Source: JAGNHS01 sp964609695 (GTDB taxonomy: Bacteria > Bdellovibrionota > UBA2428). Taken from it: a stretch of DNA of 64,000 nt. The DNA is taken from the NCBI GenBank assembly GCA_964609695.1, contig CAZSSP010000005.1, positions 62,001 to 126,000 of the forward strand, in the 5' to 3' direction. Shown here piece after piece: positions 28,301-36,855 of this stretch. Under the pieces are notes generated by a model. The model had not been told where the DNA came from and did not search any database. It was given only the letters and a program-made list of their open reading frames with translations. The position numbers were made by a program, and so were the translations under genes. Numbering within the stretch: the stretch's first letter is position 1; each line of letters opens with the position of its first letter.

Positions 28301-29634
28301 TAAGCCAACAACTCATCTTCAATCCACTTAGTCCAAAAATTTGCTTCGGGAAAATTTTTTGTTCCTAAGATTTTCTTATGTAGGGGAATATTTGTTTTAA
28401 TTCCTTCGATTGTAAATTCACCCAAAGCACGTAGCATAGTCTTTTGTGCTTCTTGACGATTGGCCCCAAAGGTTACCAATTTACCAATCATAGAATCATA
28501 AAACGGTGGAACCATCCCTCCCGCATAAGCCGCAGTATCCACTCTCACATTACGACCGCCAGGAAGAATCAATTCTTTAATAGTTCCTGGACAAGGCACA
28601 AATGTGAATGGATCTTCTGCATTGATTCTACATTCAATAGAATGCCCTTTTATAACAATATCCTCTTGTTTAAAGGGGAGCTTTTCTCCACGAGCCACAT
28701 TGATTTGTTCTTTGACTAAATCAAGCCCAGTCACATACTCAGTTACGGGATGCTCTACTTGTATTCTCGTATTCATTTCCATGAAATAAAAATTCATTTT
28801 TTCATCGACAATAAATTCGATAGTTCCGAGTCCTTCGTACTCTACAGCCTTTGCCACTTCGCAAGCGGCTTGGCCCATTCTCTTTCTCAAGTCTTCAGTC
28901 ATTACAGGTGATGGAGCTTCTTCAATAACTTTTTGATGTCGTCGTTGCAAAGTGCATTCTCTTTCACCGAGATAAACAACGTTTCCATGTGAATCTGCAA
29001 TGATTTGAATTTCAATATGTCTCGGACGAGCTACATATTTTTCTAGAAAAACTTCTGAAGAGGCAAAAGCTGTTTGAGACTCACTTCGTGCAGAGTGATA
29101 TGTTTTTTCCAATTCTTTAGGATCCCAAACAACACGCATTCCTCGTCCGCCACCACCGTGGCTGGCTTTGATGAGAACTGGAAAACCAATTCGATCCGCT
29201 TCAGAAAACAATGTTTTTACATCTTGAATTGCAGGAGTTCCGGGCAATACGGGCACTCCAGCCTTTTCAACAATCTCACGAGCCCCTACTTTAGAACCCA
29301 TTTTTTTTATACTAGTTGATTTTGGACCAATAAATTTAATTCCACATCGCTCTACCACTGCTGCAAATTCACTATTTTCACTGAGAAATCCATAACCCGG
29401 ATGAATGGCATCAGCACCCGTGAGTTCACATGCCGACATTATTGAAACAATATTTAAATAGGAATCTTTAGGCCTATTTCCACCAATACACACACTTTCA
29501 TCGGCACTTCGAACATGCATAGAATGAGCGTCGCACTCACTATGAACAGCCACAGTGTGCAAACCCATTTCACGTGCAGTACGTATAATTCTAAGAGCGA
29601 TTTCCCCTCTATTGGCTATTAGTATTTTTTTCAT
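28300..29634 (-). CDS. accC: acetyl-CoA carboxylase, biotin carboxylase subunit
   Basis: Carboxylates the biotin on AccB using ATP and bicarbonate, the first step of fatty-acid synthesis. Seen: MKKILIANRGEIALRIIRTA at the N-terminus, ATP-grasp glycine loop KASHGGGGRGMRVV near residue 158, EKYVARPRHIEIQI, MEMNTRIQVEHPVTE, and RINAEDP. Length (444 aa) matches the single-domain bacterial enzyme, not a pyruvate carboxylase. The start overlaps the accB stop by 4 nt. Confidence 0.96.
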   Translation of the reverse strand: MKKILIANRGEIALRIIRTAREMGLHTVAVHSECDAHSMHVRSADESVCIGGNRPKDSYLNIVSIMSACELTGADAIHPGYGFLSENSEFAAVVERCGIKFIGPKSTSIKKMGSKVGAREIVEKAGVPVLPGTPAIQDVKTLFSEADRIGFPVLIKASHGGGGRGMRVVWDPKELEKTYHSARSESQTAFASSEVFLEKYVARPRHIEIQIIADSHGNVVYLGERECTLQRRHQKVIEEAPSPVMTEDLRKRMGQAACEVAKAVEYEGLGTIEFIVDEKMNFYFMEMNTRIQVEHPVTEYVTGLDLVKEQINVARGEKLPFKQEDIVIKGHSIECRINAEDPFTFVPCPGTIKELILPGGRNVRVDTAAYAGGMVPPFYDSMIGKLVTFGANRQEAQKTMLRALGEFTIEGIKTNIPLHKKILGTKNFPEANFWTKWIEDELLA

Positions 29635-30173
29635 AGTGGTTCTATTTCAAACAATGATTCGCCATATTCTACAGGAGTCGCGTTATCGATAAGTACTTTA
29701 ACCACGCGTCCTTTGAGATCACTTTCAATTTCATTCATCAATTTCATGGCTTCAATAATGCATAAAGCATCACCAGATTTTACAATTTGCCCCACCTCAA
29801 CAAAGGGTTTTTGGTTGGGACTTGAGGAACGATAAAAAGTTCCAACGAAAGGAGATTTTATCGTTACTGTTTTCACTTGATTGACGGGAGCTGCAGGCGC
29901 CTGAGTTGGAAGCTTAGCACTTGGAGTCGCCTTAGCCGTAGTTGTCAGTGCCGCGACAACTGAAGCGTCGATTACGGGCGCTTTGTCTCCTTCAAATTTT
30001 CTCATATGAAGAATTGTAGAAGACACCTCAACCTTGAGTTCCGCTAATTTTTGTTCATTCATGAATGAGACAAGGTTTTCAAGAAGTGCAAAATCTACAG
30101 GAGATTTTGCGGTTGAAAGTTTTTTTTCTACTTTTTTGGTCTTAGTTGTTTTCTTATTTATTGACTTTTTCAA
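29631..30173 (-). CDS. accB: acetyl-CoA carboxylase, biotin carboxyl carrier protein
   Basis: Carries the biotin for acetyl-CoA carboxylase. Seen: a Lys-rich N-terminus, an Ala/Pro/Thr linker, and a C-terminal biotinyl domain with VGTFYRSSSP and the biotinylation motif EAMKLMNE near the C-terminal 45 residues. I choose the TTG at 30173, preceded by a G-rich Shine-Dalgarno-like run and overlapping the end of efp by 20 nt; a longer TTG start at 30197 is possible. The efp-accB-accC order is common in many bacteria. Confidence 0.9.
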   Translation of the reverse strand: MKKSINKKTTKTKKVEKKLSTAKSPVDFALLENLVSFMNEQKLAELKVEVSSTILHMRKFEGDKAPVIDASVVAALTTTAKATPSAKLPTQAPAAPVNQVKTVTIKSPFVGTFYRSSSPNQKPFVEVGQIVKSGDALCIIEAMKLMNEIESDLKGRVVKVLIDNATPVEYGESLFEIEPL

Positions 30174-30717
30174 CGTAGTCCCCCGTACGCGTATCAATTT
30201 TGAGAATGTCCCCTTCTTTGAGGTGCAAAGGAACAGTCACAACGTGGCCGCCCTCTAGTGTTGCAGGCTTAGAAGCTCCAGTAGCCGTATCGCCTTTAAA
30301 ACCTGGCTCACAATAAACAATAGGAAGTTCCACAAAAGTAGGCAATTCAATATTTATGGGTTTTTCATTAAAGAAAAGAACTCCCGCAGTGATATTTTCT
30401 TTTAAGAAGGGCAATTGTTCACCCACTAATTTTACTTCAAGCGCAATCTGCTCATAATTTGTAGTGTCCATAAAATGGAGCATGCTTCCATCAGAAAAAA
30501 GGAATTGCATTTCTTTATACTCCATATTGGGTTCATCAAATTTTTCATTGGATTTAAAAGTTCTTTCGAGTTGCTGACCTGTTTGCAAATTTTTTAATCG
30601 GCATCTAGTGAAAGCATTACCCTTACCTGGCTTTACGTGTTGAAAATCGACTACGGTGTAGGGGGCGCTATCGATCAAGATTTTGGAATTCTTACGGATA
30701 TCATTAATTTCAATCAT
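30154..30717 (-). CDS. efp: translation elongation factor P
   Basis: Relieves ribosome stalling at polyproline stretches. Seen: KOW-like N-terminal domain with the modification-site loop PGKGNAF (Lys near residue 33, where E. coli EF-P carries beta-lysine), ERTFKSNEKFDEP, MQFLFSDG, and the C-terminal OB-fold signature TGASKPATLEGGHVVTVPLHLKEGD. At 187 aa it is full length. Pro-rich proteins nearby (RodZ tail, OmpA-family linker) are plausible clients. Its stop lies inside accB. Confidence 0.95.
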   Translation of the reverse strand: MIEINDIRKNSKILIDSAPYTVVDFQHVKPGKGNAFTRCRLKNLQTGQQLERTFKSNEKFDEPNMEYKEMQFLFSDGSMLHFMDTTNYEQIALEVKLVGEQLPFLKENITAGVLFFNEKPINIELPTFVELPIVYCEPGFKGDTATGASKPATLEGGHVVTVPLHLKEGDILKIDTRTGDYVEKVNK

Positions 30718-30771
30718 AACGGGCCAAAATCTAGCAGCCCCAGGGCCATTTTGAAACCCTCAAATAGACTT

Positions 30772-31275
30772 TCAGGGCTCTAAAGACTGAATCAAGGCTT
30801 CTAAGAGTTGCTTCTCTTTTAGGAGCTTAGAGAGCTCCTTATTATCCTTTAGCGAAAGGCTAGAAGGACCCTTTAAAACGGCAATAAGCTGTGGATCGCC
30901 AGCAATATCGGGTGCCATAGCCTTAAGAGCATCCAATTCTTTTTGCGCCCTTTGAAGCTGGCCTAAAGCGGCCAAGACTCTTATAAAAATTTTCCTTGCT
31001 AATAGGTTGTCGGGATAGAAATTAACTACGGCCTCAATCTCAGTTAAAGCCTCATCCCATTCCCCTTTATCGAGCAATATATTGGCATAAGCCACTCGGC
31101 CGCCGGCATAATAGGGATGACGCCCGATACCTTCACGGCAAACATTTTCAGCCTCATCAAGCTTACCCATTCTTCTATAGAGATCAGCCAAAGGAGCAAA
31201 AACTCTAGAGTCAGGGTTTTCCTGATAAATTCTCAAATAACGATCAAGCTCAGCCGTATCAACTTCTTCGACCAC
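30772..31275 (-). CDS. tetratricopeptide-repeat protein
   Basis: Soluble TPR protein of about 167 aa: repeats near SRVFAPLADLYRRMGKLDEAENVCREGI, GRVAYANILLDKGEWDEALTEIEAVVNFYP and RVLAALGQLQRAQKELDAL. No signal peptide. GTG 31275 is chosen because GAGGAAGAGG precedes it at good spacing; a GTG at 31290 is also open. It overlaps the preceding helical gene by 17 nt and precedes efp by 54 bp. Role unknown; likely a scaffold. Confidence 0.78.
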   Translation of the reverse strand: MVEEVDTAELDRYLRIYQENPDSRVFAPLADLYRRMGKLDEAENVCREGIGRHPYYAGGRVAYANILLDKGEWDEALTEIEAVVNFYPDNLLARKIFIRVLAALGQLQRAQKELDALKAMAPDIAGDPQLIAVLKGPSSLSLKDNKELSKLLKEKQLLEALIQSLEP

Positions 31276-31576
31276 GCCTCTTCCTCTCACCCTCTAGGGT
31301 TTCTTGAAGATTTTTTTTCACTTGAAGAATCGTTGCTTCAGCACATTCACGAAGCTTTTTAGCTTCGACAATCCACTTTTCTTTTTGAGCTTGAAATTGG
31401 GGATTAGACACTATTTTCTCATGAACCTCTTGTCTAAACTTAATAACTTCCTGAACACCAACTTGAGTCGCCTGTTCCACGACATCAAAAATCTTCTGCT
31501 TATCAAAGGATTCTAGATCTTTAACCTTTTGAGTGACTTTCTTTTTAATAGAATCAAGCGTCTTCATAATTTTCAT
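31259..31576 (-). CDS. small helical, highly charged protein
   Basis: 105 aa, rich in Lys, Glu and Gln, predicted almost entirely helical or coiled-coil (SFDKQKIFDVVEQATQ, FRQEVHEKIVS), ending in a basic tail ERKRRGRRS. AGGGAA precedes the ATG at good spacing. It is the first gene of the TPR pair and shares its 3' end with the next frame. No known family recognised; a nucleic-acid- or protein-binding role is only a guess from charge. Confidence 0.65.
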   Translation of the reverse strand: MKIMKTLDSIKKKVTQKVKDLESFDKQKIFDVVEQATQVGVQEVIKFRQEVHEKIVSNPQFQAQKEKWIVEAKKLRECAEATILQVKKNLQETLEGERKRRGRRS

Positions 31577-31620
31577 TCTAATTCCCTATAAAATTTAAGA
31601 AAAGACTCACTGACGTTTTA

Positions 31621-32109
31621 TTATTGAATCTGACAATCGCCCGTAGCCGAGCCCAAGGAGTAAAGTTGATAAACTTCACTCTTTCCATCGTCATAGGTTA
31701 AAGTCATTTTTGTGTTTTCGCACTGACCCGAAAAAGTATATCGAACGCCATCATCACCACCAGAATGATTTGTTGTTGGATTGACTCCTTGTATGTAAGA
31801 CAAGTTCACTTCCCTCTGAGCCACATCGTGTTCGTATAGGCCTTTGTATAAGGCGGCTCCACCAACCTTATTAGTGACTTGCGTGAGACAAACTCCCGAT
31901 CCAGGCTCAAAAATCATGACTTTAAAAGTGTACTCCAACTGATCTGCAGATTTACCGGGCTCTAAATACTTCCACTTATTGAGAATGCTATAAGTGCTCG
32001 ACCCATTACAATTACCTTGCTGACTCAAAGTCTGGTTTTTATTGCTACAAGATTGATTAAAGAAAACTAAACTTGCCAAAACTAAGTAATAGCCTAAGTG
32101 CCGACTCAT
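31621..32109 (-). CDS. small lipoprotein of unknown function
   Basis: 162 aa with a signal peptide ending in a lipobox-like FFNQSC (Cys near residue 21), so probably lipid-anchored. The mature part is beta-rich (LEYTFKVMIFEPGSGVCLTQV, VRYTFSGQCENTKMTLTYDDGKSEVYQLYSL) with three further cysteines that could form disulfides; the topology hints at a lipocalin-like small barrel, which is speculative. It is flanked by the helical gene and a divergent L,D-transpeptidase gene 239 bp away. Confidence 0.68.
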   Translation of the reverse strand: MSRHLGYYLVLASLVFFNQSCSNKNQTLSQQGNCNGSSTYSILNKWKYLEPGKSADQLEYTFKVMIFEPGSGVCLTQVTNKVGGAALYKGLYEHDVAQREVNLSYIQGVNPTTNHSGGDDGVRYTFSGQCENTKMTLTYDDGKSEVYQLYSLGSATGDCQIQ

Positions 32110-32348
32110 ACTAGGGATTATCGCCCATTAAGAGTCGATTAAAAAATCAAGTTACTGTTAAGGCAAAAACCAAATATATTCATGCACTTATGTTGTATTT
32201 TACGTTAACATTTCTACCCCGTTTTTTAGCTATCTAAAGAAACGAATCCCTCTATTTATTAATCAACAATTCCAAATCTAGAAAATTATTTTGAAAAGCG
32301 CCTTGAAGTTAATGCAATGGATCATTTTTCAGACTATGTTGCACGTCC

Positions 32349-33167
32349 ATGTTTAGCTTCAGACATTTAATTTTTACTTTAATAATATTTTCATTTTCCA
32401 CAGTGGCACAAATTCTCCCTATACAAAGTGGTCGAGTCGACATTTTTAAAAGTTCAGCAGCTATTCACAAAAATACACTCGAATATTTAATCATCTCCAT
32501 CGATCAAAGAATCAAAGCCATAGGTCGAGTGTCCACAGCGGATTATGCTCACAGTACAAGTGCTCAACGTTGGGAAATCGTAGGTATTCACAAAAAAAAC
32601 AAATCCAAAAAGCATGGCAACTCCCCAATGCCCTATTCCTTCATGCTCTCTGACTGGGGTGCTCACGACTATAATGGAACTTGTTTTCATGGCACTTACG
32701 ATTATGGTTATGGCAGCTTTGGTTATAGAGCCTCTCATGGATGCATTCGCTTGTGCACAGAAGAAGTCTCTAGCTCAAAAAAAATGTACGACGCCGCTGG
32801 ATTGCATCGCCTAGTTTGGAAGTACCTCAATCCACTTGATTTAGATCAAATCGCACACCCCAGCTCTGGTTGGTTTAAAGAAGATACCGATGGATGCGAA
32901 GCCTATGCGCTAGATGAGCTCAATGAAAGAGTTCGCATTTACACTCACGACAAAAACTCTCTGGCCAAAAAAGAAGGTTGGAAAGAACTTTTTGAAGAGC
33001 TCTATTCTAAAGAACTCATTCTTGAAGCCGTGGGAGACAAGCGTGGAAATCCCAAAACAAGTTATAAAGAATATATTTGGGAAAATCTCGACGTCGAAAC
33101 TCAACAAAGAGTGCAACTCAATCCTAACGTACTCAACGCGCTCGATGCTTTAGAATTAAAAAAATAA
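32349..33167 (+). CDS. L,D-transpeptidase (YkuD family), exported
   Basis: Peptidoglycan enzyme forming 3-3 crosslinks or attaching ligands at meso-DAP. Seen: signal peptide (residues 1-20, FSFSTVA), then a catalytic domain with HGTYDYGYGSFGYRASHGCIRL; H114, H130 and C132 fit the family's H...SHGCxRL signature. The C-terminal 100 residues are helical and charged. Predatory relatives carry many such enzymes for prey-wall remodelling (family knowledge), but housekeeping use is equally possible. A strong bidirectional terminator follows. Confidence 0.9.
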   Translation: MFSFRHLIFTLIIFSFSTVAQILPIQSGRVDIFKSSAAIHKNTLEYLIISIDQRIKAIGRVSTADYAHSTSAQRWEIVGIHKKNKSKKHGNSPMPYSFMLSDWGAHDYNGTCFHGTYDYGYGSFGYRASHGCIRLCTEEVSSSKKMYDAAGLHRLVWKYLNPLDLDQIAHPSSGWFKEDTDGCEAYALDELNERVRIYTHDKNSLAKKEGWKELFEELYSKELILEAVGDKRGNPKTSYKEYIWENLDVETQQRVQLNPNVLNALDALELKK

Positions 33168-33190
33168 ATTCAAAATTTTTAATTTAAAAC

Positions 33191-33224
33191 ATTGTAGCCT
33201 TGAGTAAAAACTCAAGGCTACAAT
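33191..33224. terminator. bidirectional hairpin terminator
   Basis: A perfect 15-bp stem, ATTGTAGCCTTGAGT (33191-33205) with ACTCAAGGCTACAAT (33210-33224), around an AAAA loop. It lies between the convergent L,D-transpeptidase and subtilase genes. T-rich sequence follows it on the minus strand and a short TTT on the plus strand. Confidence 0.85.
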
Positions 33225-33253
33225 TTCAATCTCACAGAGTGAAACCCAATCGA

Positions 33254-34612
33254 TTAACGACTCGAACCACCTTCATTGCGAAGCATGTGATAAACGTTTA
33301 ATCGTCCACTTGAAGCAATCTTGTCTTTATAAACTTGCATCTTATCCGAAGATTTCATCAATCTTTCACGAACAGCCTTAGGACTCAATGATGGCTCTTG
33401 TGAAAGCAATAAGGCCACGGCTCCACTCACGTGTGGCGTTGCCATAGATGTTCCACTCAAACTTTGATAGCCACCGCCCGGCTTAGTAGAATAAATATTC
33501 TCTCCGGGCGCCATGATGTGCACCATTTTCTTCCCGTAATTTGAGAATGAAGACATTTGATCTTTATTGTTAGAAGACGCCACAGAAATCATATTATCAA
33601 CATCATAATTTGCAGGGAAACTAGCTTTAGTGTCGTTGTTAGATGATTCATTACCAGCAGCCGCAACAAATACGATTCCCGCCTGACTCGCCTTAACAAT
33701 GGCTTCTTTTAAAATGTCGGAGGATCCGCCACCGCCCCATGAATTGCTCATAATGTTAGCGCCATGCTCTCGCGCCCAATCAATACCTTTAACGGCATCA
33801 CTCAGTGCGCCTGAACCTCGAGAATCCAAAAATTTAATAGCCATAATGCTCGCACGCCAAGCCACACCAACAACGCCCACACCATTATTTCCAACAGCAC
33901 CGATAGTTCCCGAAACGTGAGTTCCGTGACCATTGTCGTCCTTTGGATCAAAAGTATTTTTTATGGCGTTGTAACCAATGATGTCTTGGTTGTTAGGGCC
34001 TCTTCCATGCCAAAGATTATCTTTAAGATCAGGATGTGTGTAATCCACACCTGTGTCTATTACAGCAACAACCACTCGATCACCTGATGTGCGAATTTTC
34101 CAGGCCTTTGAAGCCGCAGAATCTACGCCCTTAAAACCCGCTGTGCCAGCAGAATCTTTTTGTGCAATATTTCGCATACCCCACAACTGTCCAAAACTTG
34201 GATCGTTGGGAACTATAGAGGGAAGTCCGTCATCAGCAGGCGCATTTGGAACTGGATTTCCACCTCCTGGATTAGAACCTCCTGCCAATGTGTAATACAA
34301 ATAATTGGGCTCAACTTTTTTTGCGCCAGGAATTAAATTCACGAGTCTTGAAAGAGTTTCGCGAACGCTCAAAGCAGAATCTGTATATTGAAAACGAATG
34401 AGATCTCGGGATTTTCCAAGAAATTCTTTTACAACAACACCGTTTTCTCTAGCTTTTGCAGTCAGATCTCCCAAAGCATTTATTCGTTGAGTGTCGAGAA
34501 CCGCCACGTACTCTCCAGGTATTCTATCGGGTCGAGACTGTCGGCTCCCGATTTCTGCCATAATTGGCAAGGTTGCCGCTACGGCAACAAAAATTATTAT
34601 TTTATTTTTCAT
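33254..34612 (-). CDS. exported subtilisin-like serine protease (S8)
   Basis: Secreted endopeptidase. Seen: signal peptide (about 1-20), an I9-type propeptide (PGEYVAVLD...LIRFQYTD...VEPNYLYYTLA, to about 108), a Gly/Asn/Pro spacer, then the catalytic domain with Asp186 (AVIDTGVD), His229 (GHGTHVSG), oxyanion Asn321 (AAAGN) and Ser389 (SGTSMATPHV). A very strong Shine-Dalgarno (GAGGGGGAG) precedes the ATG. No C-terminal extension. Likely released into the medium or, in a predator, into prey (inference). Confidence 0.95.
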   Translation of the reverse strand: MKNKIIIFVAVAATLPIMAEIGSRQSRPDRIPGEYVAVLDTQRINALGDLTAKARENGVVVKEFLGKSRDLIRFQYTDSALSVRETLSRLVNLIPGAKKVEPNYLYYTLAGGSNPGGGNPVPNAPADDGLPSIVPNDPSFGQLWGMRNIAQKDSAGTAGFKGVDSAASKAWKIRTSGDRVVVAVIDTGVDYTHPDLKDNLWHGRGPNNQDIIGYNAIKNTFDPKDDNGHGTHVSGTIGAVGNNGVGVVGVAWRASIMAIKFLDSRGSGALSDAVKGIDWAREHGANIMSNSWGGGGSSDILKEAIVKASQAGIVFVAAAGNESSNNDTKASFPANYDVDNMISVASSNNKDQMSSFSNYGKKMVHIMAPGENIYSTKPGGGYQSLSGTSMATPHVSGAVALLLSQEPSLSPKAVRERLMKSSDKMQVYKDKIASSGRLNVYHMLRNEGGSSR

Positions 34613-34801
34613 GGACTCCCCCTCGTGATGCTTCAGTTTATTAAAATCACAAATGCGGAGTTTAAAATTGTTAATGGCAAAAATGGATTTTAAGAAAAAT
34701 TAATGTCAATTCTTTGGATAATTCTTTATTTAGAATTTTAATTCTGACTGCCAAATTTCTATGGCTATGACTCTCATGAGTTTAGATTAAAATTATAGGC
34801 A

Positions 34802-35395
34802 ATGAATTGGCTTCAGAGCTTTTCTCAAGTGTTTTTGCCTCTTTTTGTAGCCATAGATGTGATCGCACTCGTTCCAATTTTTTTAACTCTCACAGAAAAT
34901 CTTAACAAACGTGAACGCTCAAAGCTCATTCACGAAGCTTGTTTAACGGTACTGCTCACATCAATAGTCTTTTTATGGACTGGGCGCGGACTTTTTAGTT
35001 TATTAGGTATCACCTCTGGAGATTTTAAAGTGGGCGGCGGTTTACTGCTTCTTTTAATTTCTATTAACAATCTTATGAAGGGAGAAGAGGCCAGTCGCAG
35101 AAACTCCAACGATCAAATTGGCGTCGTCCCCATAGGAATACCACTGATTTTAGGACCCGCGGCGCTCACCACACTTCTCATCAGTTCAGAATCCGTTGGT
35201 TTTAGCGTCAGCCTCGCTGCACTTCTCGTAAACGTTTTAATCGTATGGATCACACTGCAATACTCTTCAATCTTTTTGAGAATTTTTGGAACTGGTGGGA
35301 CCAAAGCTGTGGCCAAAATTGCTGCATTATTTTTGACAGCTATCGCTGTTCACATGATTCGCATGGGCCTCAATGAGCTAGGCATTATTCACTGA
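34802..35395 (+). CDS. MarC-family integral membrane protein
   Basis: 197 aa with six predicted TM helices (first VFLPLFVAIDVIALVPIFLTL) and MarC/UPF0056 hallmarks: IDVIALVPIF, KVGGGLLLLLISINNLM, VVPIGIPLILGPAALTTLLI. The function of this family is unresolved; it was once linked to multiple antibiotic resistance without support. It stands alone, converging with trmFO after 25 bp of AT-rich sequence. Confidence 0.88.
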   Translation: MNWLQSFSQVFLPLFVAIDVIALVPIFLTLTENLNKRERSKLIHEACLTVLLTSIVFLWTGRGLFSLLGITSGDFKVGGGLLLLLISINNLMKGEEASRRNSNDQIGVVPIGIPLILGPAALTTLLISSESVGFSVSLAALLVNVLIVWITLQYSSIFLRIFGTGGTKAVAKIAALFLTAIAVHMIRMGLNELGIIH

Positions 35396-35420
35396 AGTAT
35401 TATTTTAAATATTAAATAAT

Positions 35421-36800
35421 TTAGATCATCGCGCGCCAAGCATCGAAATTACGCTGGCCACGAGTGACGAGCTTAGATCTCTTTTGTTTATCGCGCTCAT
35501 CTATTCCATTAAGCGGAACTAAACCCCAGTTGATATTCATAGGCTGAAAATTTTTCACATTTCCATTCACAATGGCATTCACCAAGGCACCCAATGCCGT
35601 TGTCGCAGGAGGCGCGGGAATTTCAGTGTTCATTTTAAATCTATAAGCTAAGAGTGCTCCCACATAAGCGCCAATGGCGGTGCTTTCCAAATATCCCTCT
35701 ACACCAGTGATTTGCCCGGCAAAATGAATCAAAGGAAATTTTTTCAAACGAAATTGCGGATCCAAAAGTGTTGGAGAATGGATATAAGTATTACGGTGAA
35801 GACTTCCCATTCGATAAAAATTGGCGTTTTCCAAACCAGGAATCATCGAAAAAACTTTTTTCTGCTCGGGATACTTCATCTTCGTTTGAAAACCCACGAT
35901 ATTCCAAGCGCGCCCTTCTCGATCTTCACTTCTCAATTGCACGGCCGCAAAGGGTTCAGAATTTGTGCGTGGATCAACAAGCCCCTTGGGTTTCATCGGT
36001 CCATGCGCCAGTGTTAACGGGCCCGTTTCAAGCATGGCTTCTATAGGTTGACAGCCCTGAAAATAAATTAATTTTTCAAAATCTTTGGCTTCAACTTTTT
36101 CAGCCGCACCCAGTGCTTCTATAAATTTAAAATATTCTTCTTTATTAAAAGGGCAATTGAGATAATCGCCTTCTTGATCTTGTTGTCCGCGCTCTAATTG
36201 ATATCGATTTTGAGCAAAAGCAATGTCTCGATTGATGCTCGCGCCTTCAACGATGGGAGCTATGGCATCGTAAAAATATAATTTTTTTCCTGTGAGATCA
36301 CCAAAGCTATCAGCCAAAGTCTGGCCTGTGAGGGGTCCTGTTGCAAATACGACAGGCCGCAATCCTTGAGGACCCGAAACTAAAACTTCCTCATAATGCT
36401 CCACCGAATCTCGAATAATTTCTACGCGTGAATGCTTTTCTAATTTTTGCGTGATTTCTTGACTAAAAGCCTCACGATCAACAGCGAGCGCATTACCGGC
36501 GGGCACTTGATGCTTCATCGCTGATTTTAAAATTAATGAATTTAATTTTTCTAGATCACTTTTTAGAAGTGCAGGAGCAGACTCAGAATCTGTGGATTTT
36601 AAACTATTGCTACAAACCAATTCCGCAAAACGATCTGTTTTGTGAGCCTCTGTACTTTTCACGGGGCGCTGTTCAATGATGCAAACTTGAATTCCACGTT
36701 CGGCCAATTGCCAAGCGCATTCCGAACCAGCCAGTCCCCCGCCTACGATGACGACTCTAGCTGAACTGTTACGAAGGCTGTTGGAAATCCCTTTGCTCAT
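35421..36800 (-). CDS. trmFO: TrmFO, folate/FAD-dependent tRNA m5U54 methyltransferase
   Basis: Forms 5-methyluridine at position 54 of tRNA using methylenetetrahydrofolate and FADH2. Seen from ATG 36800: FAD loop VVIVGGGLAGSECAWQLAERG, EQRPVKSTEAHKTDRFAELVCSNSLKS, FATGPLTG, and near the C-terminus LIHFAGQITGVEGYLESTAIGA and NINWGLVPL. The reading frame is open upstream to 36938, but the FAD motif fixes the start. About 459 aa, normal for the family. It diverges from a membrane-protein gene. Confidence 0.95.
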   Translation of the reverse strand: MSKGISNSLRNSSARVVIVGGGLAGSECAWQLAERGIQVCIIEQRPVKSTEAHKTDRFAELVCSNSLKSTDSESAPALLKSDLEKLNSLILKSAMKHQVPAGNALAVDREAFSQEITQKLEKHSRVEIIRDSVEHYEEVLVSGPQGLRPVVFATGPLTGQTLADSFGDLTGKKLYFYDAIAPIVEGASINRDIAFAQNRYQLERGQQDQEGDYLNCPFNKEEYFKFIEALGAAEKVEAKDFEKLIYFQGCQPIEAMLETGPLTLAHGPMKPKGLVDPRTNSEPFAAVQLRSEDREGRAWNIVGFQTKMKYPEQKKVFSMIPGLENANFYRMGSLHRNTYIHSPTLLDPQFRLKKFPLIHFAGQITGVEGYLESTAIGAYVGALLAYRFKMNTEIPAPPATTALGALVNAIVNGNVKNFQPMNINWGLVPLNGIDERDKQKRSKLVTRGQRNFDAWRAMI

Positions 36801-36855
36801 TTTTTTACTTAGAAGGCTTGAACTTTTATTATGCTCCGTGTAAAAGGTCAAGACT

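Noticed and set aside
32110..32348. Possible ncRNA in the 239-bp gap before the L,D-transpeptidase gene
   Set aside because: No stable stem, conserved motif or terminator visible; likely just the two divergent promoters.
35396..35420. AT-rich near-palindrome between marC and trmFO
   Set aside because: Composed almost only of A and T; such symmetry is expected by chance at this composition.
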